Source: Oryzias latipes (taxonomy: Eukaryota > Chordata > Actinopteri > Beloniformes > Adrianichthyidae). From it: a stretch of 64,000 bases of DNA. Positions within the stretch are counted from its first letter, which is position 1; each line of letters starts with the position of its first letter. The notes below the pieces were generated by a model. It did no database searches. It saw only the letters and a list, made by a program, of their open reading frames with translations, and was not told the DNA's origin. The stretch lies in assembly GCF_002234675.1 (NCBI RefSeq), contig NC_019862.2:31903134-31967133 (forward strand), given 5' to 3'. Below are positions 8,837 to 18,900 of the stretch, in pieces. Position numbers and translations under genes: made by a program.

Positions 8837-11800
8837 TCAGAAGTCACTGAGGGAAGGAGTGTCAAAAGGAAGCTCTGAAATGTCATCGAGGGTTAAATCG
8901 TCATCAGATGAGCTTTCTAAGACAGGATCAGGACTTTTCAATTTGGGGGTTTTCGGTGGAGGGTTTTCTTTCAAATGTTTACTTGGTGAAACACTTTTCT
9001 TCAAAACCGGCTCTTTTACATTTGAAGCCCCCTGGTTTGGCTGTTTTTTTGTCATTTTCTGCACACGTTTTTGTGAGGACTCACGTTTTTTGGTTAGAAT
9101 GTAATTGTCCTCCCTCAGTTTGCTAGTGCTGGCTCGAACAGCATTAATTTCAGTCTTTGCTGCCTCATATTCTTTTTCCACCCTCTTTTGTTCTCTGTAC
9201 AGTTTCTTAAGTTCATTGTTCTTTGCCACAACTTCTTCATTCATGCTGATGTAGCTCTTTTTTTTCTCCTGAAATTTTGAGATTTTTCGCGCCGTCGTGG
9301 AAACATTTTCCTGCAATAACTGTTTTCGTCGATCAAGGTCCAAAAGCTGTTTCTCCAATAATGGTATTTGCTTGTTAAGTTCTTGCATTTCTTGGGATTT
9401 GCTGTTGAGATTGTCGGCTTCCAGTTTTAAATTCTCAACGACAATCTTCTGGTCGGCAATTCTCCTGGAGAAATCCTTGAAGACGTCTGATGGGTCAGGC
9501 ATGGCTTCATGCGCACCGTCTTGGAAGACGCCTCCAAACTTAGCCGTCTCACTTTTAATCTGCTGCTTCAAGGTTCCTATGCTGTCTTTGAGACTAGCGG
9601 TAACTCTCCCCAGAGCACGCAGCTCTTCCTCTGCCTCTGTCTTCTTTTTCCCAAGTTGTTGTTGTTGTTGGAGTTTCTCTGACAGGGTCTGATTTTCAGC
9701 AGCCAGTTTGCTGTTGTTGACTTGAAGAGCTGAGATCTCAGCCTGGATGCTCTCCTGTTCTTTTTCCAACTCCCTTTGTCGCTGATGCAAAGCATGTAGA
9801 GTCTTGCTTTCTGACAGAACTTCAGCATTGATCTTATCGTATTGATGGAGCGTGCTCTGAAGATTGGTGATTTCACGCTCCATCTCTGAAATATTGTCTT
9901 GCGCCGACCGTTTCTGTGCAGAAACCTGACGCAGCTCATTTTCTACGCCTTGTTTTTGCTGAACAGAAACTTTCAGGTCTTGGAGCTTGCGCTTGAGAAC
10001 GTCAGCTTCCTGTTCTAAATTTTCAACGGCAAACTTTTCTTCCCAAACTTTCCTCGTCAAAGTTGAGATCAGTGTGTCAGGAAGCTCCTTAGACTCACTG
10101 ATCCGCTCAAATTCAGCCTTTTCTCTTTCAATCTCCTGTTTGATCAGTTCTATGCCGTCTTTGAGAGAACTGCTAACTTCCTTCAGAGCACACAGCTCAG
10201 CTTCTACCTCGCCCTTCTTTTGCAAAACCTTCTTTTTCTCCTGGATTTGCCCCGACAGGACCTCTTTTTCAAGTTCTAGTTGACCTTTGCCGTATCCAAG
10301 AGCCACGATATCAGCCTTGATGCTGTTATAAGCTTCCTCCAACTCCTTTTCTTCTGCATTCAAAGCATCCAGAGCCTTGCTTTGTGCCACAACTTCTCCT
10401 CGTATTTCGATCACCTCTTTGTGTTCCTCTTGGAGTTGTCGGATTTTCTTTTTCAGCCTGGAATTATTTTCCTCTGCTGACTTTTTCTGAGCCAACAGGC
10501 CCCTCAGTTCTCCTCTCAAACCTCCTTGGAATGTTGAAGATAGTTCCAATTCATGCAGTTGAGTCTTCAGGTATGTGGCTTCCCTTTTTAAAAGCTCGAC
10601 AACACGCTGTTCTTCTCGAACTGCCCCTAACAGAGCTTGTGGATCCGACGAGCTGACAGTTCCTTCCCAAATGAGGTTAGAATGACGTTGAAGCTCAGCC
10701 TTTTTCATTTGAATCTCTACTTTCAGTCTTTGTACGCTGTTTTTAAGACGGGAGCTTTCGTTCCTCAAACCACCCAGCTCTGCTTCTGCCTCGGCCTTCC
10801 TTTTCACAACTCTTTCTAAAGCTTGGATTTCTCCCAGCAGAGCTTGGTTTTCAGTCCTGAGTGTGTCAATGTCTCGTTTCTCCTTCTCCACATCTGTGGT
10901 AACATCTTCATATTCTCTTTTGAAAGTTTTCAATTTCTGCCTTTTGAAGTAAAGAATCGTCTTTTCCACCTTAAGTTCGTGCTTCAGTAATTTGCAGTCG
11001 CCACCAGTATTTTGAAGCTTCTGTAATTCACACCTCAGCTTGAAACTTGAGTTCTGAGCATCTTTTCTCTGCGCCTTCAGTTCGGACAGTTCTTCCTCCA
11101 GTTCTTCTTTGTGCTGAAGAGCATCCTGCTTCACCTGAAGGTCCCGTTGCAGAGCGCAGACTTCCTGTTGTGTTTGTTGGATGGCCTCTTTTTCTTTCTG
11201 GATTTTTAGCTCCAAAGCGTCCCTCTCAACACTCATGCTGTGCATCTGGACACCGTTCTCCATCTTCAATTTTTGAATCTCCTGCTGGAGCCTGAGTTTG
11301 TCGTTCTTGAGAAGACTTTTTTCGTTCCGTAACGCCAACAATTCTGCTTCAGCATTTTCTTTGCTTTTAACAGCAGTTTGGGTTTGATGGAGTTCCTCGG
11401 AAAGAGCCACATTTCTTTCTTTCATTTGGCTAACCTTAAGCTTATAAGCTTTCGTAGTCTCTTTTATCTCCTCATGATCTTCCTCCAGCTCCTGAATTTG
11501 TCTCCTCTTCTCTTCAAGAATCCTTTGTTCCGCCTCCAGTTCCTGTATCATCAAGTCGTACTTTTTCTTTTCTTTCTTCAGCCTGTTGATCTTAGATGTT
11601 AGCTTGGAACCAGCATTTTGCAGAGAGGACTCTTTGTTCTGTAAGGCTTGCAAATGTTTGGTCAAGTTTTCCTTTTCCTGGACAGAAACCTGCATTTCTC
11701 TGAGCTTTTGTTCAAGAGTTTCTGTTTCCTCTTCTAACTGTTGGACTAAAACTTCTTTTTCTTTGATCTTTTTGAAACCGTTGTGTTGTGAAGGGTCAGC

Positions 11801-12250
11801 GCACCTCAAGTCTTTCTCAATTTGGAGTTTATTGTTTCTCAAAAGCGCTTCCTTGGCTTTCAGCCCCTTCAGTTTGTTTTCCAGGGTTTTCTTGTCCGAC
11901 AGTTGTTCTATGACGCTTGTCGTTTGTCTTTGATACATTTCATTCATGCGGTTGAGCGTTTCTATCTTGTCCTGGTAACGTTTACATTTGTTTTCCAAAT
12001 CGATCTGAATCCGAAGCTGCCTACTTAGTTTGTCAAGTTCTTTTTTCAAACTTTTGTTCAGTTTAGAGGCCGCTTTCTTCCGTTTGTCGACGTCTTTGTG
12101 CATTTTCTCCACCTTTTTGCTGTTACCCAAAGTGCCACGAAGAGTTTCAATCCTGTGACGTAAACTGTCATTTTCTTGGTGCAAACAATCTAGTTGGCCC
12201 TCCTGAAGAAAGTCCATGTTCACCGCAGTTCTTCTAAAGAAACTCATCAT
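8837..12250 (-). CDS. Intronless gene for a 1137-residue modular coiled-coil protein
   Basis: One uninterrupted 1137-codon frame, starting MMSFFRRTAVNMDFLQEG and ending PFDTPSLSDF. There is no signal peptide or membrane segment. Residues about 15-1060 are heptad-rich and highly charged (Lys, Glu, Gln, Leu), so a long rod is expected. The rod is built of five related modules starting near residues 120, 297, 486, 681 and 871, a spacing of about 177-195. Each opens with a pattern like AEAELxxLxxxxxxLK followed by LKxEI, and most close with a stretch like ELEEAYNSIKADIVAL. Residues about 1060-1110 are basic and Pro/Ser-rich, and the last 25 are acidic (SSSDDDLTLDD). A role in a cytoskeletal, centrosomal or similar scaffold is inference from the rod alone. 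I do not recognise an orthologue. An intronless frame this long in a vertebrate suggests a retrocopy or a genuinely single-exon gene; it has no stops, so it appears intact. Either ATG of the start pair could be used. Confidence 0.85.
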   Translation of the reverse strand: MMSFFRRTAVNMDFLQEGQLDCLHQENDSLRHRIETLRGTLGNSKKVEKMHKDVDKRKKAASKLNKSLKKELDKLSRQLRIQIDLENKCKRYQDKIETLNRMNEMYQRQTTSVIEQLSDKKTLENKLKGLKAKEALLRNNKLQIEKDLRCADPSQHNGFKKIKEKEVLVQQLEEETETLEQKLREMQVSVQEKENLTKHLQALQNKESSLQNAGSKLTSKINRLKKEKKKYDLMIQELEAEQRILEEKRRQIQELEEDHEEIKETTKAYKLKVSQMKERNVALSEELHQTQTAVKSKENAEAELLALRNEKSLLKNDKLRLQQEIQKLKMENGVQMHSMSVERDALELKIQKEKEAIQQTQQEVCALQRDLQVKQDALQHKEELEEELSELKAQRKDAQNSSFKLRCELQKLQNTGGDCKLLKHELKVEKTILYFKRQKLKTFKREYEDVTTDVEKEKRDIDTLRTENQALLGEIQALERVVKRKAEAEAELGGLRNESSRLKNSVQRLKVEIQMKKAELQRHSNLIWEGTVSSSDPQALLGAVREEQRVVELLKREATYLKTQLHELELSSTFQGGLRGELRGLLAQKKSAEENNSRLKKKIRQLQEEHKEVIEIRGEVVAQSKALDALNAEEKELEEAYNSIKADIVALGYGKGQLELEKEVLSGQIQEKKKVLQKKGEVEAELCALKEVSSSLKDGIELIKQEIEREKAEFERISESKELPDTLISTLTRKVWEEKFAVENLEQEADVLKRKLQDLKVSVQQKQGVENELRQVSAQKRSAQDNISEMEREITNLQSTLHQYDKINAEVLSESKTLHALHQRQRELEKEQESIQAEISALQVNNSKLAAENQTLSEKLQQQQQLGKKKTEAEEELRALGRVTASLKDSIGTLKQQIKSETAKFGGVFQDGAHEAMPDPSDVFKDFSRRIADQKIVVENLKLEADNLNSKSQEMQELNKQIPLLEKQLLDLDRRKQLLQENVSTTARKISKFQEKKKSYISMNEEVVAKNNELKKLYREQKRVEKEYEAAKTEINAVRASTSKLREDNYILTKKRESSQKRVQKMTKKQPNQGASNVKEPVLKKSVSPSKHLKENPPPKTPKLKSPDPVLESSSDDDLTLDDISELPFDTPSLSDF

Positions 12251-12369
12251 GGAAGTTCTTAAAAACTGTTCTAAAATAAAGGCTTTAAAAACTTGACCAG
12301 CAAATGCTCCTCTGATTGCGGATCTAGTGCTTTAACTGCTGTCTGTGAGATTGCAGTTTCAAGAGTCGG

Positions 12370-12580
12370 GGGTGATATATATGAAAAAATATGATGGAGT
12401 CAAATGACATGTTGCGTGATGTGTTTGATGTCATCAGTGATGTCATATTTCATCATAACAACAAAACAAGGCTGTGACGACAGATTATGACACGTTATGA
12501 TGTCGTTTTTGTGAGACATGGATTAGTCATGATGTCATCGCTTAAAATAAAAAGAGCCAATAAAAAGCTGTGATGTCATA
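12370..12580 (-). promoter_or_regulatory. Putative promoter: TATA-like box and CRE-like cluster
   Basis: Upstream of the coiled-coil ORF (higher coordinates, minus strand) a CATATATATCA TATA-like element lies at about 12381-12371, some 120 bases before the ATG. Four exact TGATGTCA octamers occur at 12426-12433, 12438-12445, 12530-12537 and 12571-12578. A TGATGTCG lies at 12498-12505, and GTGACGAC occurs near 12474. TGATGTCA differs by one base from the palindromic CRE TGACGTCA bound by CREB/ATF/CREM factors. Clustering in 150 bp is seen directly; regulatory use is inferred. Confidence 0.5.
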
Positions 12581-12623
12581 CCGTATTTTAAATGTATTTT
12601 ATTCTTTTTTTTCCGTTTTGTGC

Positions 12624-14376
12624 CTTGGCAACGGCGGCCGTGTCCCCTGGGTGCTGGTTTCCTGGGCCCAGCGGCCCTGTCTCCACGTAGGGAGAGGGAT
12701 CCCTGAGCTTTCTGGCAAGGCCAGAAGCCAGGGATCACTTCACACCGGAGCCGGGGGTGTCTGTGTCCCTTTGGGGTAGGTTCTGGTCTTTGCCCCCGGT
12801 TGCTGGACCTCGCCAGATTTCCAACTGTGGCCGAGCCTGGTCGGGCCATGTCTACAACACCCTCGTGGGCCCCCTTCTCCCCGCGGTGCCCCCCTCCTGG
12901 GCGGGGGCGGCTGGCCCCTGCCTTGCTCCTTTCTGGACCAACCGTGGGCTGGGTTGGTGGCTGCCTGGAGCACGGAGCGGGTCTCCCTTGGGGGGTCCTG
13001 GCTCGTACCAGGGGTTGGGGCGGGGGGGATGCTCAGAACTCCTGGGTGGTGATGAGGTGCTGGTCTGGGGCTGTGGGCACCCCTCTCGGGCGGGGCCCAG
13101 CGTTGGGCCCTCCTGGCGTGGCAGGGGGGGTGCTCTCTGTCCCCCCATGCCTCCCTGCTCTCTTGCTCTGGGGGCCTCGCGGCGGTCCTGCTGACCCTGG
13201 CCTGGGTGGCGGATGTGATCGCCCAGGGGGCGGTTGTTCTCTACCTGCTGCCGGGTGGCACTGGGGGGTTCTGGCTACCGCTGATGCTGCGGCGGGGGTC
13301 TTGGTGTGGGGATGGCTGTTCACTCTTCTTCCTTTTTTTCACATTCCACCATCCATTTTAGAAGAACATAAACACTCACTTAAACACAGGTATTAGCTCA
13401 CTTTTGCACTAATAGTTTGTGTGATTGAATGAAATATTTCACACTAGTTGGTTTGAAGGTATAAGTATGCGTGTGTGAACATTATCTGTATTGTTTACAT
13501 GTTTTTTTTCTTTTTTTTTTAAACTTGTCCTGTCCAACAGCTAAGCAGACAGATGAGAGCTGAGGGCCTCTTGTGTTGGACATATTTTACTTTAACAAGA
13601 GGGGTTATTAATCTTCAGACAAACCAAAGGTATGACTGAATAAACCCCTTTTGGAATTGAGGCCAAACTTTATTAATTTCAACCATGTTTGAAAATTTCT
13701 GGTGTTGGACCGGACGGAAAAGGAAAGAGGGGAAGAAGAGAGGGATGTTAGAGAGAGTGGGGGTGATAGTGAGAGGGGGGGGGTAAGACCATGAAGCAGC
13801 ATAGAGCAGACAGGTTTACTGGTCGTTTATCATTACGGTATGGTTCAAATGTAGTACAAAAAGGGCGGGGCCTGTCCACACACACACTGAAATGTTATCA
13901 ACACACCTGCTAGCAGACATGTTGACATGTGGACATTTTTGCAGCTAACAGGTGTGTTTGAAATATTTGAGTGTGTGTGTGGACAGGCCCCGCCCCTTTG
14001 AGATTTGTACTCTATCTGTACCTTACCGTAATGATAAACATCCAGTAACTTGTTGCCTTAAGCCTCTTTATGGTCTTACCCCCTCCCCTCCTCCTACGAT
14101 ATCCTTCCTACCCCCCCCCCCCCCCCCCTCTCTCTAACGTCTGTCTTCTTCCCTCCTTTCCTTTTCCGTCCGGTCCAACACCAAAGATTCTCAAATATGA
14201 TTAAAATGAATAAAGTTTGGCCTCGATTACAAAAGGGGTTTATTCAGACATACCTTTGATTTGTCAGAAGATTCATAACCCCTCTTGTTAAAGTAAAATA
14301 TGTCCAACACAAGAGTCCTTCAGCTCTCATCTGTCTGCCCAGCTGTTGGACAGGACAAGTTAAAAAAAAAAAAGAA
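12624..14376 (+). mobile_element. L1 3'UTR copy with nested antisense L1
   Basis: 5'-truncated copy beginning inside the G-rich block (GGCAACGGCGGCCGTGTCC) and ending in an A-run at about 14362-14373 after CTGTTGGACAGGACAAG. It is split by a minus-strand copy of the same terminal module (13502-13916). The A-rich sequence that follows (to about 14415) is AAG-type low complexity. Its left end lies about 45 bp from the last CRE-like octamer of the coiled-coil gene's upstream region. Confidence 0.8.
13502..13916 (-). mobile_element. Nested antisense L1 terminal module
   Basis: It begins (plus strand) with a T-rich run, then AACTTGTCCTGTCCAACAGC, the reverse complement of the L1 tail. It continues back to the GGCCCCGCCC region. 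ACATG occurs at both edges (13497-13501 and 13917-13921), and the interrupted host L1 resumes at 13921 exactly where it stopped, so this is a later insertion into the older copy. Confidence 0.75.
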
Positions 14377-15918
14377 TAAGAATTGAAGAAGAAGAAAAAA
14401 AAAAGAAGAAGAATTGCGCATTTTGGTTTTTTCTTTAAAAAAATCCTAACTCGCCACAGGAATGGACTAGAAACCTGCTTTCTTTTTTAAACATGCTTAT
14501 GATTTTGCTCTTCATGGGTGGGCCGGAGTAAACCACCTGGGGGGCCGGATGCTTGACAACCCTGAGCTAAAGCATAGAATAGAGCAGCATAGATGCAGAT
14601 AGATCTCACTCTCTCTCTATCTAACAATGTTTCATGAAGTTGTCCTTAAAGTCCCTTTCCAAATATCTTTATCTTATATCAATATCTTTTCAAATATATT
14701 TTGATCTGTAGTAAAAGCGTTACCAGTGGCGTTTTAATTATGGTGATGCCATTTTTAGCCAAAATATTTTAAAAAGTGGAATTCTTTAGAAAGCAGGAGT
14801 TCTTTAGAAATTCACCTCTGAGTTGTGAAAGGGACTGTGTCCCAAAGTAGCCCCTGCTTCCCCTCACCCATAATGCTCTCTGTTTATGCCCTCTCTCACT
14901 AGCTTACAGACCCTCAATCTAACATTACCAGTGCAACCAAAATGGTGAGCAATCCAGTTTTGAGCCACATTCCAGCGCAGATGAGGAAAACAAAGAAACA
15001 CATGGATGTATTTGTATGCAAGTGGATGCATCAGAATGGAGCAGAGCAGGGAGCTACAATACGCCCAGCATATTTTCTACGTCATAAATACGATCCTTTT
15101 TCAAACAGCATTTTTTCCCTCTGATCCTGATAAACAGGACTGGAGAAAAGAAACACTCACAAAGGCAATTTGAAGCTTATTTTTCTTAATATGTGTCCTC
15201 TATCATCCAGAATTTGCCACAAGAACAGGTTAAAAACACAAAAAACACAACTTTCATCACAGAGAGTATGGAAGATTTTTTAATTCTGTATTAAGTTCAA
15301 CAAAGTAATAGTGAAGAAAAATTCCCAAGACCTTGTAAAGTGTCCGTCCCCTAAAATTGACTTTAGGGATCCACCATTCAGGGTGGAACTAGGACACCCC
15401 CCCCCCCCCCCCCCCCCTTACTGAGAGGCCACACCCCTCCTGACATACCTACCATCAGTCCGTCTCACGCTCTTCTGATCCTGGTGTTACATTCCTCACC
15501 TGAGCCACAGTCTTCCTTTTCTCCCCCAGGATGAAATCAAATGGAGGGGTGAGGTAGAATATTCCATTTGATGCTTTTTTAAAGTCAGCATCTTTAGCAT
15601 TAACCTAAAGTTTGAGCAAATATACATGAAAAAGAACAATGTTTCTTCAGAAAAAGAATCCAGCTTTTCAATAGAAAACTCCTCCAAGACACTGAGTAAG
15701 CCCACAAACATTAATCTGTTTGGCTGAATATTTCATTTTTACAGATGTGTAGACAAACAACTGTCTTCTTTGTTGTTTGTGTGTGTTCATCTCTCCATCC
15801 TGTAAAGGTGGGACCAGCGTTGCCTTCAGAAGGTGGAGCGTTACGTCTCGTCCAGCGGGGCGTGACGGCTGCATAGACTTAGACGCACCAACAGGAAGTT
15901 CAGTCTGTTGTTGAAGCC
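14377..15918. other. Spacer between L1 and collagen exon 1
   Basis: There is an AAG-rich low-complexity patch to about 14415 and a GC-rich scrap at 14515-14570 ending in CTTGACAACCCTGAG. A run of 21 C lies at 15397-15417. I see no gene in 14600-15780. Bases 15780-15918 directly precede the collagen start and should contain its 5'UTR and promoter. No TATA box is evident there, but a GGGGCGTGAC GC-rich element is at about 15856. Confidence 0.3.
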
Positions 15919-15975
15919 ATGCTGGGCGCCACGGTCGGACTGCTGCTGTCGCTTCTGACCCATGGAAGTCTGAGG
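15919..15975 (+). CDS. Collagen exon 1: start codon and signal peptide
   Basis: ATG at 15919 opens [19 protein letters not shown], with a hydrophobic core followed by a small-residue cleavage region near HG/S. The exon ends at AGG before GTTTGT, in phase 0, and joins in frame to 16703. The start has GAAGCC just upstream, a good Kozak-like context. The donor is weak. This exon was found by reading, since it is too short to stand out as an ORF. Confidence 0.65.
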
Positions 15976-18900
15976 GTTTGTGTTTGAGTCCTTATTTTCT
16001 TGTAATATTTGTATTTGACTCATTTATTTCTTTATTTTAGCTTGATGGTCATTGCTGGTGGGTATAAATAAGAATAATGTTTAAGGTAAACATGCAAAAC
16101 CTTAAGTTTGTTTCAAAATAATACTCCAAGTATATTTACAGGCAATACAAATCTCTACAAATGTGTTAATTTTTTATTTTAATTTAGAGGTTTCTACATA
16201 TTTTATTTTTTGTGCTTTAAGCATATATATTTTAAATTTCCATTTGTTTGAATTTTGTGACCTTCAGAGGTAGAGTTAGAATATTTACCTCATCAAGTTC
16301 TAAATCACTTAAATAAGAATAAAAAATGAGTATTAAACATGTTTTGATGCAATATTTTGGGATGACTTTAGATGTCTTTATAAATCGGAGCTAAACTTGA
16401 TTTTGATTCGATTTTTTTTCTTGTGTGTAAATGTTGTTACTAGATAAATACATTTTTATGATAAATTTAAAAAGACTTAATGTAATGTAATTTAAAAATG
16501 GAGCTTTGTACAAACACACCTTAAGGAAATGTTTGTATGTTTTACAAATATATTGAAGCTAAAGCTAATGAGCAGTATTTATTAAAGAAAATATTCATAA
16601 CATTTGACAAGGTCTGATTTATACAGAATTAACATCTAATTGGTATGAATTGTGTCGCTGCGATTGGTAAATTGTAATTTTTTTGCTGTCAAACAATCTC
16701 AGCAGGTGTGTTTACCTGCGCAGTCCCATGTTCAGTCTGAAAAAGGAAGTTCGTCCACACCTGAAGGTTCTCCGCTCAGCTCCACTGTGCAGCCCGCTCA
16801 CACTGACCTGACACCGAGGTCTGATCCGCCGGGCAGCACTTTCGTTCTCGTCCCGCTTCCTGCTCCACACATGCATGATGATGACTCCCAAGCTGCAGCA
16901 AAACCTCAAGTTGCCATAGAAACCAAGACCACAGCCGGCCGAGCCGCAAAAGCAAAACCAAACACTGAAGACGAGGAAGTGCCAGAAAACTCCAAACCCC
17001 TCCCTCAGACTCTGAAAGAGATTTTTCATTCCAATTCTCCCAAAATGGTGACACTGAGAGATGAACAGGGCTCCACAGGCATTACTACCAACAGCCCAGA
17101 TGGTGAAGAACCTCCTCATGTGACTGATCAGCCATCACTTTATCAATCTAATGGTGTCACCAAAATGGGCTGTGATGAGACTCCAACTTCAAATCCACAG
17201 ACTCAATCACCTCAGAGTCCTGCAGAAAAAAGTCAGAATATCTCTGATGAGCCTCAGTTTGCTCCAACATCTCTTCTAGTTGTTGTGTCCACCACAGAAT
17301 CTGCACTCGGCGCCTCCAGAGAGAAGCTTTTATCTGAGGAAGGAGAGATGATGGAAGGTATTCCCAGTCCATCCTCCTCATCATCCTGGATTCCAGCAGT
17401 CACTCTCAGTGCGTCTGGACTGGAGGAAGAAATGCCCCAAAAGCAGGCGGAGTCACTGGACTCCGCATCCCCTCCCAAAGCCCCGCCCACAAACCTGACC
17501 GCCTCATCTCCCACACAGCAAAGCACGGATGCATCAAGTACCAGCGATTCAGAGATCCGGCTGGGTAACGCTGTACTCACCACAAGTAAAGAAACAAAAG
17601 AAATGGAGGCAACTTTTCCCCCCGCAGCAAACGTGATGCTGCTTCCAGATGAAGAACAAGAGAGCGGGATGAAGAGGGATGAAGATGAAGCTGGTGTGGA
17701 TATAGAGAAGGGACGGTACGGACAAGAGGACAAGGACAAAATAATTCATCAAACCCACGCTGAGAGATTTTTCAATCAGAACGTGGATTCTTTGGTCAAA
17801 GCAGAGAGAAATCCAACAGTTCCAAACACAGACAGACATCAGGACACCAGACCAGATCCTGGAGTCAGAGGTCAAAGGGTAAGACTTTATTACCATTTTA
17901 CCTTGTTAACCCTTGTGCTATCCTAGGCACTTTAACATTGGGAGGCGGGTCATCTTTCAACCTTTTTTGAGCCACGGCACACTTTAACCTTGACAAAAAT
18001 CCCGCGGCACACCAGCATCCAAAAAAAGAACAAAAACAGAAATTCATGGTCTGTATTGATCGACAGCCCCCCCCCCCCCCCCCCCCCCCGCCCGCAATCT
18101 CATGTGCATTTTTGTGATAATTGTGGCCGGAAAAGCAGGAAGTTGCGGCTGTTTTTTCTAAGAGATGAAATGAAAGTTAAATTAGAAAATTTAGAAACTG
18201 TTTGTTTGTTGTGGTTTCAAGGCGTTTCGCAAGGACAACTCATTGTGCGCTGGGACACTGGCTCTTTAAGCCAATGCATCATGGGAGATGTAGTGTGAAA
18301 ACTGCCGAAAACTTGCAGAAAGACTTGCGTCTCTGAGCTTCATTGTATTGTCCACTTGTTTCACGGTCTGACACCGGACTCTGTGGAAAGCTACACCGCT
18401 AAAGAAGAGCTTTAGCTGGTATTTTTGTTAGAACTGAGCGACTTTATCAGCAGAATTAAGAACAAGGAAGTGAAGACTTTAACCACTTCTGATTGGTCAG
18501 ACTGATGACATGTGATTAAGCCTTCAAGAATGATTGGTGGAGACAGTTAAAGGGACGGGACTTTTCCGCAAACTGTCATAGCTGCAGGTAAATCGCGGTA
18601 CCGTGATTCTTATCAAAATTTCTTTAATAGAATTAAATAAACACAAAGAAAAAGTAATTTTAAGATCTTTTATATTCCTAACCACTCAGTGTTTTATCCG
18701 GGCCTGTTTGGATGAACAAAGAGCTGATTTCCTGGAGATGGGAAATGTTTTTAGATCAGTGAATGATTAATGAGGGCAATTTCCCACGGCACACTTGACC
18801 ATCTACCACGGCACACTAGTGTGCCGCGGCACACTGGTTGAAAAACACTGATCTAGACCCACTAGACAGTACTCTGAACCTTTTTTCTTCAATGATTTGT

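Noticed and set aside
8859-12028. Plus-strand open frames opposite the coiled-coil gene
   Set aside because: They are antisense shadows of a Lys/Glu-rich coding sequence and have no independent support.
16712-17896. Minus-strand frames opposite collagen exon 2
   Set aside because: The plus frame is flanked by good splice sites and is in phase with the signal-peptide exon; the minus frames are shadows.
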